Shown here piece after piece: positions 23,353-35,694 of a stretch of DNA of 64,000 bases. The notes under the pieces were generated by a model that saw nothing but the letters and a program-made list of their open reading frames with translations, did not search any database and was not told the origin of the DNA. A program made the translations under genes and the position numbers. The stretch's first letter is position 1, and every line of letters starts with the position of its first letter. Source of the DNA: Phallus indusiatus (taxonomy: Eukaryota; Basidiomycota; Agaricomycetes; Phallales; Phallaceae); contig JAQFWX010000011.1 of assembly GCA_027605045.1 (NCBI GenBank), forward strand, positions 496,001 to 560,000. The letters are read 5' to 3'.

Positions 23353-23965
23353 GCGCAACAATGTTGTATGCTTTGTAAATTAGGTATCGAAAATGTACAG
23401 GTGCTTTTTTTGTAGTCAATATGGTGGTTTATTGTTATTGATACGCTGCCTTGGATAGATATGGAACTTGTAATGAAATATCAAATTATGTTTTGAAATT
23501 TGAAGTTTGAAGATCGATTCACGAGTTCAGTTTCTATTTCAGCGAAGGAATGACATACTAAATTAGGGAGTTTGAGCGATCGTCAAGATTTGTTACATGT
23601 TATTTAGGTTGAGCTTAGCACCTTAGTACAGTCATGGGTTAACTGGGTATGTCAAGGGTTGATATAATTGGGTTCAAGTCTAGATGAGGTGGCACCTGAC
23701 CGCGAGAAGTACCGCCGTGTATGTGTTAAACGACCTCTAAAACTCAAGCCAATTGCCAAACGAAAGGTCCAATTTAACTCATTAACATGCGATAACCTGA
23801 ATGTAGACTGTAGATTGATCTGAAATAGATGCGGTGTATCTTAAACAGTGGATAAGCAAATTACGTTCACAAACAGGAAGCAGTATTGGTATTATTTTGC
23901 GCGAACTTCATTTGGAATATCCTATGGCTTTGATGGGTCATTCAATTGTGTAATAATGAACGATT
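23353..23965. other. Intergenic region between convergent Mug135-like and MIC60 genes
   Basis: About 610 A/T-rich bases holding the two 3' flanks. A GGGTTCAAGTC word near 23668 recalls a tRNA T-loop, but the flanking stems do not pair. Nothing else recognised. Confidence 0.45.
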
Positions 23966-26125
23966 TCATTTTATGAGTAGTAATGAAGCTAAAGTAGCTT
24001 GGGACTTGACGACCTAAAAGAAAATGGTAAGCTTTTCATGATTACGTTGAATTAAACCAACCTCTAAGGCTTGTAAAACTTCTAAACGCTTTCGGGCAGC
24101 TTCAAGCCAGTCGTGAAGTAACGCTTTTGCCGGTCCTTTCAATTGATTCAATTCTCGTGCGGCACTATCCAAGTCTTTTTCGTTCATGTAGTATTCGGCT
24201 CGGGAGACCACGTCGTAGACGTCATCTCCTTCAACAAACCCTTGTCTTCTCACTCGAAGTGACGATAGAATGCTCGAGGCTAGATATGATAAGACTCCGG
24301 CGTCTTCATCTGGAACAAGAGCCACACTGCATAATCGAGGTGCCACGCTCGTCGTCAACCATGAAGCTAGGTCTGCGAAAGGCTCGACCCCAATATCTGG
24401 AGTAGCGCTTTTTTCCAATACTTCCAGAGCGGCAGATACAAGTTGATCCTCACTCGCACCTCCCGCAAAAACAGTATGGCGAAGAGTCCGCAATTCTTCG
24501 CGGAATGGCTTTCGCGATGCAGAATGCTGAATGATGAATTCCAACGACCGAATAGACGTCCATAATGCATGAAGACGCAAATTTTCATCCAGGTACTCTG
24601 AGTTGTCCAGAGTCATTCGTGACAACCGTTTGATGTCTGTAGTGAGTTCGTCGAGTTTCGCTAAACGACCTCCCCGTTCAGTTTCGACATGAATTTTGAC
24701 CTCCCGTATCCAACGCCTTTGTAGCTCGATACCTTGAGCGATGACCTCCTCTCGAAGCCTAAGATACTAAGAAACCTGCTTGCCGTTAAATTCGGAGTAC
24801 CTTACCTCTGGTTTATAAGCTCACTTTGAGCTTGCAATTCGGCTTCTAATTTGGCACGGTACGCTCGAATCAGTTGCTGCCGTTCTTCCTCCGCGAACTT
24901 GCGCCATTCTTCATCCTGTTGATCTAATTTGTCTTGAGCTGCCAGCTCGAGCTGGAGTAACTGCAAAGAATACTCTTTTGTTTGGTTTTCAAGATGCTCC
25001 TCTAATCTAACCCTTTCTTGGTCTTTCATTGATTGGAAGCGGTCACCAAGAGAAGTGAGATCCTGTTGAGCGGTTTCTAGAAGGTGTTTTGCATCTGAGT
25101 TTACCGAAACAGAAGGGTTTTCTTTTAAGAAAGATGCCAGATGATCGATGGTATTGGCTAATTCCAAGAGAACAGGATCCGACGAAACTTGCTCATTTAA
25201 ATCTGAAGTTATCGAGGGCAACGCAGGGATTTCAGGCGTTGAAACCCCCAATGGATGAGCATCAGCGGGAATTTGGGTGGGTTCAGACTTCCGTTTTAAT
25301 TGAGGGGCGAACCCTGGAGGGATCTCAAATCCGAGAGGGAGTTCCGCCGTATAAACGTTTGAACCTGAGACCTCTTTCGCATCCGAAAGACCAGATGCAT
25401 CTTCAAGTGGAACAGGTTCAGCTATAGGGGCATCTTCAAACGTTTGGATGATATGGGGAGGCGAGTCGTCAGGCAGTTCTTTCGGAATTGCTTCGATTAC
25501 ATTCACTTCCACGTTCGGTGAAGATGCCTCCTGCGGAGCTGCTGATGTGGACTCTGTTGCAGAAATTACAGTTGCACTCGGGCCTGCAAACGGTGATTCG
25601 CCAGTGGGGTGTCGGGCGGGTTGGGAATGGGAATCACTCGCTTTGGCTTTCGCACTATCGATCCACTTCTGTGCTACCGAGACGGAATCCGTTCTAGCAC
25701 GGTCTAATTTTTCGATGGTAGCTCTAGCAGTTTTAATAACGGCTGCTGGGTCTACGGAATGCCCTTCCCAGCCACGTTGTTGGACGAATTTGAAGATTTG
25801 ATCGCCATAGGGTATGAATTCCACAAATATATCGTGAAACCGTTCGTTCCAGAGGGCGAGTAAGGTGCTCGCGCCATATAAACCAACCGTCGTGAGAGTT
25901 GAAAATAGGAGGACTCGGCGAATAATTCCACGTTTCTTCGTGCCTGGGGATGTTTCAGTAGCTAAACCCTGTGAAAGGAAGGAATATAATTGAGATGAAG
26001 ATAATAACAAGAAAGGAAGAAGATTGCATTACCCGGGTAGTAGTGTGCCTCAAAATCCTGGGGGCAGTGGAGTTTCTGAGCGAACACGACACCCGTCGTC
26101 GAACTGCCGCAAACAATGGTTGCAT
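23966..26125 (-). CDS. MIC60: MICOS complex subunit MIC60 (mitofilin)
   Basis: Inner-membrane organiser that forms crista junctions and contacts the outer membrane. I place the start at 26125: MQPLFAAVRRRVSCSLRNS is an Arg-rich presequence. It splices (GTAATG...TCACAG) to GLATETSPGTKKRGIIRRV and a single membrane segment, LLFSTLTTVGLYGASTLLAL. Then come FVEFIPYGDQIFKFVQQRG, an acidic Pro/Ser-rich linker, a long coiled coil (VRLEEHLENQTKEYSLQLLQ and following) and the mitofilin C-terminal domain (DLDSAARELNQLKGPAKALL, DWLEAARKRLEVLQALE). The last exon supplies VVKSQATLASLLLIK with stop at 23966-23968; the reading that continues to 24014 runs into the final intron. Other upstream ATGs (26243, 26010) give unrelated N-termini in other frames or intron sequence and are rejected. 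Confidence 0.93.
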
Positions 26126-26708
26126 TTTGAATTTGGAAGGAACAATCCACGCTTTGCGTGGGGTGCGTGGCGACGCAAACGAGATCGAGGGTTGTTGTGC
26201 TTGAGGAGATTATCTGATGTAAGCAGCGCGTAGTAGTACTCATGCTCTCAGTCCGCCGTTATTTTCAACTCGAGGTAATCTCTAAACGTTGCTCAAACGG
26301 TCTAGGTTTTCTTTTCTTTTAACGTATCATTCAGAATTCCTAATATTCACTTTAATACTGCACGCGCGCAACGATCTTTCCAGAGCTCCAAACCAAACTT
26401 CTAATTTTCAAGGTTCTCCGGCATTTGCGGACAGCACAGTTTTAATTCAGATTTCAAGATGAATTCTAGACTAGTAAAGGGATAACTGTAGCTGGACAGT
26501 ATACAGTCGCCACCTGGTTCATCCGTCAGCTCAGCCTTGGCGAACATTTGTCGATTCAATATGCAGCTTAGTCAGAAAAAAAAGTATGACGCACAACCAA
26601 TCACATTCCGTCAGGTTATCTCACAAGTTTTCAAGCTGGAATAATCTTTTACCCTTAAATAATGCTACTTGCCCCTCAAATTAGTTCACACGTACACCTT
26701 AGGCTTCT
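26126..26708. promoter_or_regulatory. Divergent promoter region MIC60 / ATG22-like
   Basis: About 580 bases between two divergent starts. It has T- and C-rich stretches on both sides and no strong TATA box. The ATG22-like leader contains a pyrimidine-rich stretch just before its start. No other feature recognised. Confidence 0.4.
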
Positions 26709-29402
26709 ATGCAGCGTACTTCTGTAAAACTGAACGATCCGGACATGTCCAAGTCTGGAGACGACTCGGAAGATATTGTCACCAGTAGTGACCAGCAGGA
26801 TTCTCACTCGGACAAATGGCTGACGACCAAGACGGAATTGTACTCTTTTTATATCTACTACGTAGGAAACAACGGCCTATCGGGGTTCAAGTATTTCCTC
26901 CTTATGATGCAGTTCACTTTCAACTTTATTTATACATTACCGGCCCTAGCTTCGGTCCATCCCAATTCCAAAATCTGCTTTTCCTGGCCGGATATGACGC
27001 TTCCCAACCGCCCTTTACAAAAGCCTGCGATGCTAGTTCTGTTTGTGGTGAGTAGTTTTCCTTCTCGCATGTTTCTCAAAAGGCATTGACACCTACACAG
27101 TTCTTCCTTTCCTTGGCAAAACTAGAGATAGTTCAGTAAACTGATTCAATCACATTCAAACTGAAAACTTATCAAAACCAGTTTCATCGATAGTTTTAGT
27201 AACAAATGGGATCAGTTTTGCCATACAAGCAGGTGAGTTAGCAGCGACGAGCATTGATGTAAATTTTGACCCAGCGGACAGTTCTGTTCTTGTTTATCGG
27301 TGCGTGGGCGGATTATGGTCGATGGAGGGTTCGCTCTATTACACTTGTTACCATTCTATTTGCTAAGCCTTCCTTTGCTTGCAGCCCAATATCACTATTG
27401 CATTTACCCTTTTGGCCGTCGCGGTCTCATTTGGTTGGCTCGGTGTAATGGATCCTTCTAAATGGAAGGCTGGTGTCGTTCTCTATGTGTTAGGCCGTAA
27501 GCACTACAGTACATATAGGTTCTTGGCCATAGCTCTGATATATGTCCTTGTATAGTAATATCCTACCAGGTGAGTAAACTCGTGGATCTTATTCCTCGTT
27601 TACACTGTAACGTCTATTTTCAGGGAGCGTGAGTCAATCACATTCATCCTTTCGCAATTAGTAAACAAGCATATATTATGCTGCAGGTTAACGTTCTGGA
27701 CTGCCGCTTTCCCGGGTTTAGCTACTAATTTGCCTGAAGGTTGTGATTTTCATCGGAATACACAACCTTATTAAACTCTAATTTCACTTACTTGACGTGC
27801 AGTCAAGGAATCGAAAAGAAGAGCACAGGCTGAAATTACAAGGTTGGCCCGTCTACCCTCAACAATGATGTTTTTGCCTAATGCGAATCCAGCGAGAAAG
27901 AGCATGCTGCATTTGAATCTCTTCAACGTAACCGAATCTCGAACGTTTCTTTCGCAGTATCGTCTGCCGGTGAAGTCCTCATACTGGTCGTTATGGTTGG
28001 AATCCTCGAAGGGCTGAAAGCTAACAAAAGTGTTGAAAACAACACTAAAGCTTTCAGCGTTCTTATCGCGTTTTCAGGAGGAGTTTGGCGTAAGAACACG
28101 GCTCATGAATTTCTTCCCCGCCTCTGACGGTTTTTCTAGTCCTTTGCGCCCTCCCCTGGTTTATTGTTGAAAAACGTCGTCCTGGCTTGAAGCTTCCACC
28201 TGGCGTTAGTTTGCTTACCGTTGGCCTCTGGCAAACATACATCGCTGTCCGTGAATGCGTCAAATTGAAACAAACATTTTTATACCTATGCTTTTATTTC
28301 ATAATGGGAGACTGTCTGAACACATCCGTGTATGAAAGATATCTCCATCTTGTCTTTGCTTGAAACACCTTTTTACGGTAATACAGAACCGTAATCGGAA
28401 CGCTACAAAATAGGTTGGTGCACTGAATCTTGCCGCAAATAGCTTCATTCTTACAATTTCAGTGTTGTGTCGTATTCGACCTTACAGCTCACTCTACTGC
28501 TCATAGTGGGAATTGTTACGCAAGCACTAGGAATATAGTAAGAACTTTTTTTTTCTTTTGGAATCAAATTTCGGCACTTAATAATGGTTTTGGCAGCCTC
28601 TTTTGGATTTTCCAGAAACGATATCGCTTACCTACCAAAACGGTCAGTCAGACACCTTTACCGAGTTCGGTGGAACTAACGACGAATTAAAGATGTTATG
28701 TTTTAATGTATTCTGGATCTTGGTAAATTCCTGCTTATCACTCATCTGTGTCTGCTGGATGTGTTTTATGTTTTTTTTTGCCAGTTGTTACAGGTATGGG
28801 GCCTCATTGGGGTCAATCCCAGAATAAAATTCGGATTCAAAAACGTTTGGGAAATTTGGTGCGATCATACTTACTCATTTCGGTGTTATCCCAGCTTACT
28901 TTCGTTTTCCCTAGGCTATATCAAGGTACCTGTTCCTCTCGTAGCGTTTGTTATTCACTCATGCATGTTCTAAGCTCTCTATGGCTTATTGGTTTGCCCG
29001 TGGTACGCGTACTCACAAACCATGATTAGTGAAGTATCGCCACTTCCCCAAATGTCAGATCCTTCTATATACGTATAACGCGAATTGGTTGAGAGCTTAC
29101 AATTAAATATAGGTTCTTATTCTTCGCCCTGTTTTCCATTGTAGGAAAAACAAGCGCGTTCATTGGACCATTTGTTTCGTAGGTTCTTTTCAAACCGTTC
29201 AATCTTCACACCTCCAATTGAAGATCCCAGGTCCGCGATCATCCAAGATGCCAATGGAAATAACAATGCCCCATTCATATTTCTCTTCGCAATGGGATTG
29301 CTGGGAAGCACGCTACTGTACTTCGTAGATGTGGAGAAGGCGCGCCAACAATGCGATGCTTTTGTAGCTGCCGAAGTAGGACACAAGGCTTTCGACGAAT
29401 GA
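26709..29402 (+). CDS. ATG22: Atg22-like vacuolar amino-acid effluxer (MFS)
   Basis: Multi-pass membrane protein of the Atg22 family, which in yeast exports amino acids from the vacuole after autophagic breakdown. More than ten small exons are separated by introns of about 50-60 bases. The start at 26709 gives a Ser/Asp-rich cytosolic leader, then TKTELYSFYIYYVGNNGLSG. Removing the GTATTT...CCCTAG intron at about 26890-26949 gives FGPSQFQNLLFLAGYDASQP. Later pieces match the family: LFLFIGAWADYGRWR, LTFWTAAFPGLATNLPEVKES, AFSVLIAFSGGVW, RECVKLKQTFLYL, LIVGIVTQALGI, EKQARSLDHLF and NGNNNAPFIFLFAMGLLGS. The end reads CDAFVAAEVGHKAFDE. Its stop is only 76 bases from the stop of the convergent paladin-like gene. 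Vacuolar location is inferred from the family. Confidence 0.88.
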
Positions 29403-29478
29403 AGAAGTAATTAATGTCACGCATATGACTATTTACGACAATTTACAGCAATAAACATTTGTGCATATTTCAACCTGA

Positions 29479-32400
29479 TTAATCCAGGCTCTTGCGAGAG
29501 AGCAGGTGCGTGATCTCCCGATGTTCACTCAACCAAGTGGGGAATGCCTTCTTGTCCATATCAACCTTCCCTTCACGTATCTCAACGAGATAATCGGCAA
29601 AGACAATGAGGGTAGCATATCGATACCTAATCGCTAAATTATCAAAAATGACAAGTAAATTTGGAGAGACATACAAATAGTTAAGGCTAATTTGCTGCAA
29701 CTTGGTATGTTTGGGAGTTCCGACTGAGCAAGCATCCATCTGAAGCTTGTAGCTACGATGATTATAAACATAAATCTCTCTATCGAAAGGGGCATAATAG
29801 CGTACGCATAAATTGTCTTCCTTAAATTCTGGACGTCTGACCATGAACAGTCAACCAAGATAATCATGGTTTTTTTAATTATGACTCACCCTGCATACGG
29901 TCAATAGCGAGGTCGGTGATTCTTTTCGCTACCTTCCCAAATGAAAGAACGCCAACCAGTTGTAAAATTACCTTATAATATCCTATATCGGCTAAATATG
30001 AGCTTTTGACGTTTGTATAGTATTGCTCCAACCTTGCGTGTAAACTTCTTCATCGGATGGTTCAACCGATGGGGATGAGCCTGTGTCTTCAGATTCTAAT
30101 TGTTTGAGTGTGGAAAACGTTGTGTCCTGCGCAAGAATTGTAGCAACCAAACAGGCGGCAACCATGCCTGTCGTCGTCCGTCCGCGTCTAGGCAATGTCA
30201 GTGAACTGCGGCTGACACACATGAGTCTGCTAAACTTGACTCACCCCATTTGACAATTGAATATCAGATCATTTTCACCATTTAGACTATTCTTTACCCT
30301 AGTAAGAAGCTGGTCCAAGGCGGTAGGTAATGGTGCTTGCTCATCCGTCTATTTTCGCGATTCAGAAAAAGAGAGAATTCTAGATATGAAATCCATACTA
30401 TAGGAACCCTAGCATAATCAACCTAAGATATTGTTCAGTTTAGTGAATTAAAAATGAAACTTCATCTCGCACTTTGAAGCCCTCTTCAATAACCAAATCA
30501 AATACATCTTTTGGTGTTAATATGTCCATTTCAGAGACCTCTTCCCACTGTGGAACGATCTCGAAAGTTCCTGGCTCAGTCTCCATTTCGTCGTGCAGTA
30601 GAAGTTTACCGCTATTAGCCCTCAACTCCTGAATTACATCTGTCTTTAATCGTTTCTCTATCTGTTCAACTACAGCCGTAGTAATCCCAGTAGATCTATC
30701 ATGATGAAATCAGCATGTCTGTTGAGATCATAATCCGGAAAATTTACTCGACGTTTTCTAAAGGTCTACCCAGAAGCCGTAAAACATGTGGCCTACCAGC
30801 CACGTACAAAACAGGTTCCTACAACAAACAATGAGATTATTTGGTATTGTGATTTCCCGCTTCATTACCTCTCGTAAGGATGTCCAAAAAACCTTATTGG
30901 CACCTGTGGGACCCGCATCAACACGCAAAAGCACATTTTTCAGGCTGATATAAATATTAGTGACTCAAAACGACAAAAAGAACGAAAGTTGATACCCTTG
31001 TGTTGTGGGTATTCCGGTACCGCAAACTCTGTAATGTGGAACCGATGATTCAAAATCAGATAGGGGTATTTTCAGTGGCAAACGTCGAAAGCTACGGTTT
31101 CCAATATTAAATTTAAGAAAAAACTCAAGTGGGAGATACATACTTTGGTGCACCCGCAAGTCTCCTGTATTATACAATTCATAGATGAGATGCGATTTAT
31201 TCATTTAAAGAGATATCTTACTCACTCGGGTAAAGAGAGCTTTTGCAGATTGGAAAAGAAGTCGCTCTTAAGAATTGTGGACGCGGACAGTACCGTCCCA
31301 GAACGGTTTGAAACGACCTGTTTGACTTCATCTGATAAAGCAAGACCTTGAGAGAGCTCTATCTGTTCAAGAGGTTTTAGTGCATTAATGCCATCACTAT
31401 GCATTTCGTGCTCAAAGGTCCGGAAAACTGCAATAATTAATAAACTTCTCAATGATCACGAATGTATGGTAAAGTACCTGGCCTCGTTTTCACAAAGGCT
31501 TCAAATGATTCTAGGTTCCGTATCGTATCAGGGTGATTGGAATTTAGATAGGCCTGGAATAATACAAGAATAAAGTACCGCTCCAGATTATGCAGACCTT
31601 GCATGGGTAAGTGGACAAAGGATTCACGAAGAACAACAAAACCTGCCTTTTTCTATGCACCGTTGTTTCTGTTGGGAATCGGTCGATTCTTCCGCACTGG
31701 TGGCCGCGATTTCTATAGATTCCCGTAAATTGAAAAATTTGGAGCAACGATCGATTATAGTGTCAACCACGGCTTTGACCTCTAAGCCATGTCGAATAAC
31801 TCGGAGAAGGTCTAAAAAAGCGAATCAGACGCTTGATGTTTGATCACCGAACTCTCGTACGATTAATAGCTTTGTACGAATAACGCTTAACATTCTGATC
31901 TGGGCTCGTCTCCAATGTATCGACAATAAACGAAGATGACATGTCCGAAGGGGTCAAGAGGCCCGAAGCAATACCGACAGTTGGACTGTCGAGCCAACGC
32001 CGTATCATGCAAAGTATTATCTTTTCGGCTCGGATAAGGCACATCTGTTTTCAAGTATGACACAAACTTACCGAGGCAAGTGTACTACGACCGCGGCCAA
32101 GTTGACAATTTATGATAATTGGCGTATCCCGACCAGCTTGCAAAACTACGTCCATAAGCCTGTTGAATGTTTGTCATAAAGATTCATTTAAGGTAAGGAG
32201 CCATACTCTGCGAAATCACTGAAGTCTGGAGAAGTTCTGCAGTAATGGGTATGCGGCGATAATCCAATTCTACGCCTTCAATGCGCTTGTAGCGAGTCAT
32301 TATATCCTTCACCACGTATACATCTTCCGCGCGTACATTCTCCCAAACAGGGATGACAGCCCCATCTCGAGTCTCGGTATGTAAGAGAAGGCTGAGTAGA

Positions 32401-35400
32401 GTTAATATAAAGAAATTAACCGCACGCTAGCCTACTTACTATCCTCCAAAGGCGTGTAATTCTAGCGGAATATTTAATAAATGTAAAAAGAAGGTACTTG
32501 AATGCTTCACCAGAAATTACATCACTTTTGAGTCGTTCTAAAAGATATTAAGATTCAAATGTCGTTTCCAGTATTTGAGATTACCTTCTAAAATCTCTAG
32601 ACGATCCGCGCTTACACCAGAGTAGTCCTGTATAGAAAGGAATGAAAACCATCGGGATCGACATGCAATTATAAATACCGACTTTCATGTTACGCAGAGA
32701 GAATTTATCTCGTCGTAGACAAAATGGAGTACCTAATAAAATTCGGATTCATGCCCCGAGAAACTTTCCAAGACGATTCTCTTCTCACCATTTATGTATA
32801 CAATAGGCTCTTCTCGCAATGTGATCCAAATTATTTTATTTGTTTGCGAGTGAGACTTTTTCACTTGTGATATGACGCTCAAAATAGCATCTTGTGAAGG
32901 TTGCCCCAATGCGTATATATTTGTGTCTGGTATATTCCGCAAGTTAATGGCTCCACGGATATTAATTTCAGAAGGATCAGATTCGGTCAACCACTGATCA
33001 GACTTCAGGAGAGTACTATACAACGAGTCAGCGAGGCAACGTGTGAAAAAGAGGGTTTGAAGTATACTTTGCCCGCAGCACAATACCTGCGCGATTCTGT
33101 TTTGACGTAAACCAAAGTGTTACTCGATTTTTGAGTCCCTGAGAGACGAAAACGTACCTCCACGACGTGAGCGGTCCACTCATCACCGAGAATTTGACCC
33201 CCGGTTATGGCGACATTATTTTGAGCGCCGACTTCGAACATACTACCTTCAAATTCTGATCTAGCTAAGCTTGATAAGTCGCTGACGGGGGCGAAGACGT
33301 TAAGACGAGATCCCCGTGTGTGTCGTAGAAAGGCCACTTGACTGGAAAAAAAACGTCTCGCAGCTTATATGCTGATAACAGCTAAACAGGCTCACTTCCA
33401 AATTTCAATACGGGCCTGAGGAAAAGGAAACCGTAAGCAAATACGTAGCCGCTGAGTGGTGACAAACCTTCAACCATTCTTCGAAAGACTCTTTAAAATT
33501 CTTCTGACCTTCTACATAGCTCGCAAAGGCAATTAAGAAGAAGCTAAAACGGCTTAGAGATTTTCAAAGGCTTCTAGAGATTTGACATACTATTTTTCCA
33601 GAGCTTTAGTAGCTTTATCTAGATATTCTTCCCTAGACTTATCCTCCAAGGTTGTAAGTGAATACTTAATGCGATTTATCAAAATATCTTCGCGTAAATT
33701 AATAACATGGTCACCTAACAAATGAACAACTTTTCAGATGCTTATTAGCTTTTATTGAGAAAGAAACCTACAAGAATCTATAATCTTATCGACCAGACGT
33801 TTGTTGGCCAACCCATTATCCAAACATCCTAAAAGACTTAAAATGATACTATAACTCCCACTGGCGGCTTTGCGGAGATTATCGGTAATGGAAGGGTGCA
33901 ATAAGAGCCAGTGAATGGCAGAGTCAGCCTGTCGAGCTTTAAAGCCTGACAGGAATAAGCCTCTTACTATAACACTAATGCACCACTGTTTACTTACAAT
34001 GCTGCAGAATCAATGTTAACCGCAATAAGGACTTGCTTAAGTCCTGGCTGGCGTTGAGGTTTCCAATTGGCATTGCTGCTTGAATCCCTAGAGGCTAATG
34101 TAAACAGTCAAGTGATCCCTAACCCACCGTAACAAACGAAACACCTACTGTAGAGGAACGGCTGTTATCTACACTATGGGGAGTGATGTTACCCATAGAG
34201 AAAGAACTCAGCTCATAAGGATCGGGACTTCCTTTCAGCATGAGTAAACGCCTCCGAACAATGCTAGCGGCGCACATGGCAAATGTCGTTCGAACAGCCC
34301 CCATACCGCATGAGAATAACAGGGACGAATCCTGAGCGCAAGCCTCAGGTTGCAATAGGACACGAACATATGCATCCCTATACCTATGTCAAAAATAAGT
34401 ATAAAAAATAATCGCAGCTTACAGATAGTTGTCTTCTATTGGATGTGTCTTAGAGATAGGTATTCTAAATGCATATCCCAAAATATCAGCGGATTATGAT
34501 ATAATCCAGGCTACAGGACTCACCGATGATACTAGCGAGTGTGGGAATTTAGACAGGTTTAAAGAGAGAATGGATGCATACCTGAACATTCCAATTATTA
34601 CTCCGTAATTCCATCCATAGCTCGGACAATGTAAGCACGTTGTGGGGTTCGACCACCGTCCATGTTGGTACAATAGCACCCTTATCCTCTGTATCTAATG
34701 ACGCGATAATACACAAACATGCACATGTGGAAAAGTAATAACATTACTTACCTATTTCCAAGTGCGTGAGAATCACGCCCCCTTGGCTGGCTCAAATTAA
34801 ACTCAGGGGAAACAGATGAGTAGAAACAGCATACCGAGAAGCTTCTTGTATTATATCATTTTTGAGACTGAAATTCATAAATACGGGATGCACATAAATG
34901 AATTAGGATTATACCGTTTTTCAATATCTTCGAGATTTTCTGCTCGATCAGACAAACCCAAACTCTTTACGGGCTCTGAGGCATCTCGTAGAACATAAGG
35001 TCTAGGAATTACACCATCCAAGTTAAGAGAAATTATTGATACGATAAAGATTAATAATACCTTCCAGAAATGTAAACTAGGCACGAATATAATAATTAAT
35101 GCTTGTGCCGAGAATATACCGGGATCAAACTAACCGATGGGTTCTTCTCTGGTTGAGAACCATATACAGCGCGACAGTTTATCATTATATGGGCTACAGC
35201 CAAGCACGGAGAGAATTGCTTTGAGACCTTGTAAACGAGGCTGAGCGACACCAAAGACATTTAAACCTCCTTGTTTGGGAGCTCTGAAGTTCGGGGCGCC
35301 TTGCAATGTAATATCTAGCTGTAGAGCGCGGCCGGACGGATAGTGATCACTTTTCAGTATCATCCCTCGGGAGAGAACGCTGCCTGTGCGCGTCTTGACT

Positions 35401-35534
35401 ATGCTTTTCTCTAATTGAATGAGATGGGACGCGGTGGAATCAATGTATGTCGGCCTAACGACAGTACTATTGACATGCTGATTACGAGCTCTTGGTGAAG
35501 ACGACCCGGATGATTGCAGTTGCGGTGTCACCAT
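29479..35534 (-). CDS. Paladin-like protein with three PTP-type inositol-phosphatase modules
   Basis: Very exon-rich gene for a large protein resembling paladin (PALD1), with modules of the PTP-like phytase (inositol phosphatase) family. Three modules recur. Each begins with a strand such as IWFSTREEPI, IWITLREEPIVYINGEKR or EPVLYVAGRPHVLRLLG, and each contains a cysteine P-loop: CGMGAVRTT (about 34310), NCQLGRGRSTLAS (about 32090) and NCQMGRGRTTTGM, split by an intron at about 30250-30190. All three keep the C-x5-R catalytic form. The start at 35534 is MVTPQLQSSGSSSP, followed by VLSRGMILKSDHY; this RSGSVLS-RG-ILKSD element also recurs in front of the later modules. The C-terminus ends THLLSRKSLD. 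The substrate is unknown; animal paladin has been tied to phosphoinositide and signalling control. I did not resolve every exon boundary, so the span is firmer than the exact exon chain. Confidence 0.85.
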
Positions 35535-35610
35535 GACTTCAAAAGTCTGATGTGAGATGTGGCGTAAAGAGGATTAATTTCAAACGCGTTTCAGGCATTT
35601 ATGGATCGAG

Positions 35611-35638
35611 GATATATATAGATTACGTAATATATATC
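35611..35638. repeat. AT-rich imperfect palindrome
   Basis: GATATATATA and TATATATATC-like arms flank GATTACGTAA, forming a near-perfect inverted repeat about 80-105 bases upstream of the paladin-like start and downstream of the ABC transporter stop. It could act as a TATA region or a terminator hairpin; neither is shown. Confidence 0.5.
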
Positions 35639-35694
35639 ATGTGGAATTGTATACGTCACAGTCATTCTCCGGGACTGAGCAGAACTATCTTTGC

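Noticed and set aside
23640..23720. Possible tRNA (GGGTTCAAGTC word)
   Set aside because: The flanking bases do not form a T-stem, and no acceptor or anticodon stem can be paired.
26125..26243. Alternative MIC60 start at 26243
   Set aside because: It gives an N-terminus in a frame that does not join the next exon; the 26125 start gives an Arg-rich presequence that does.
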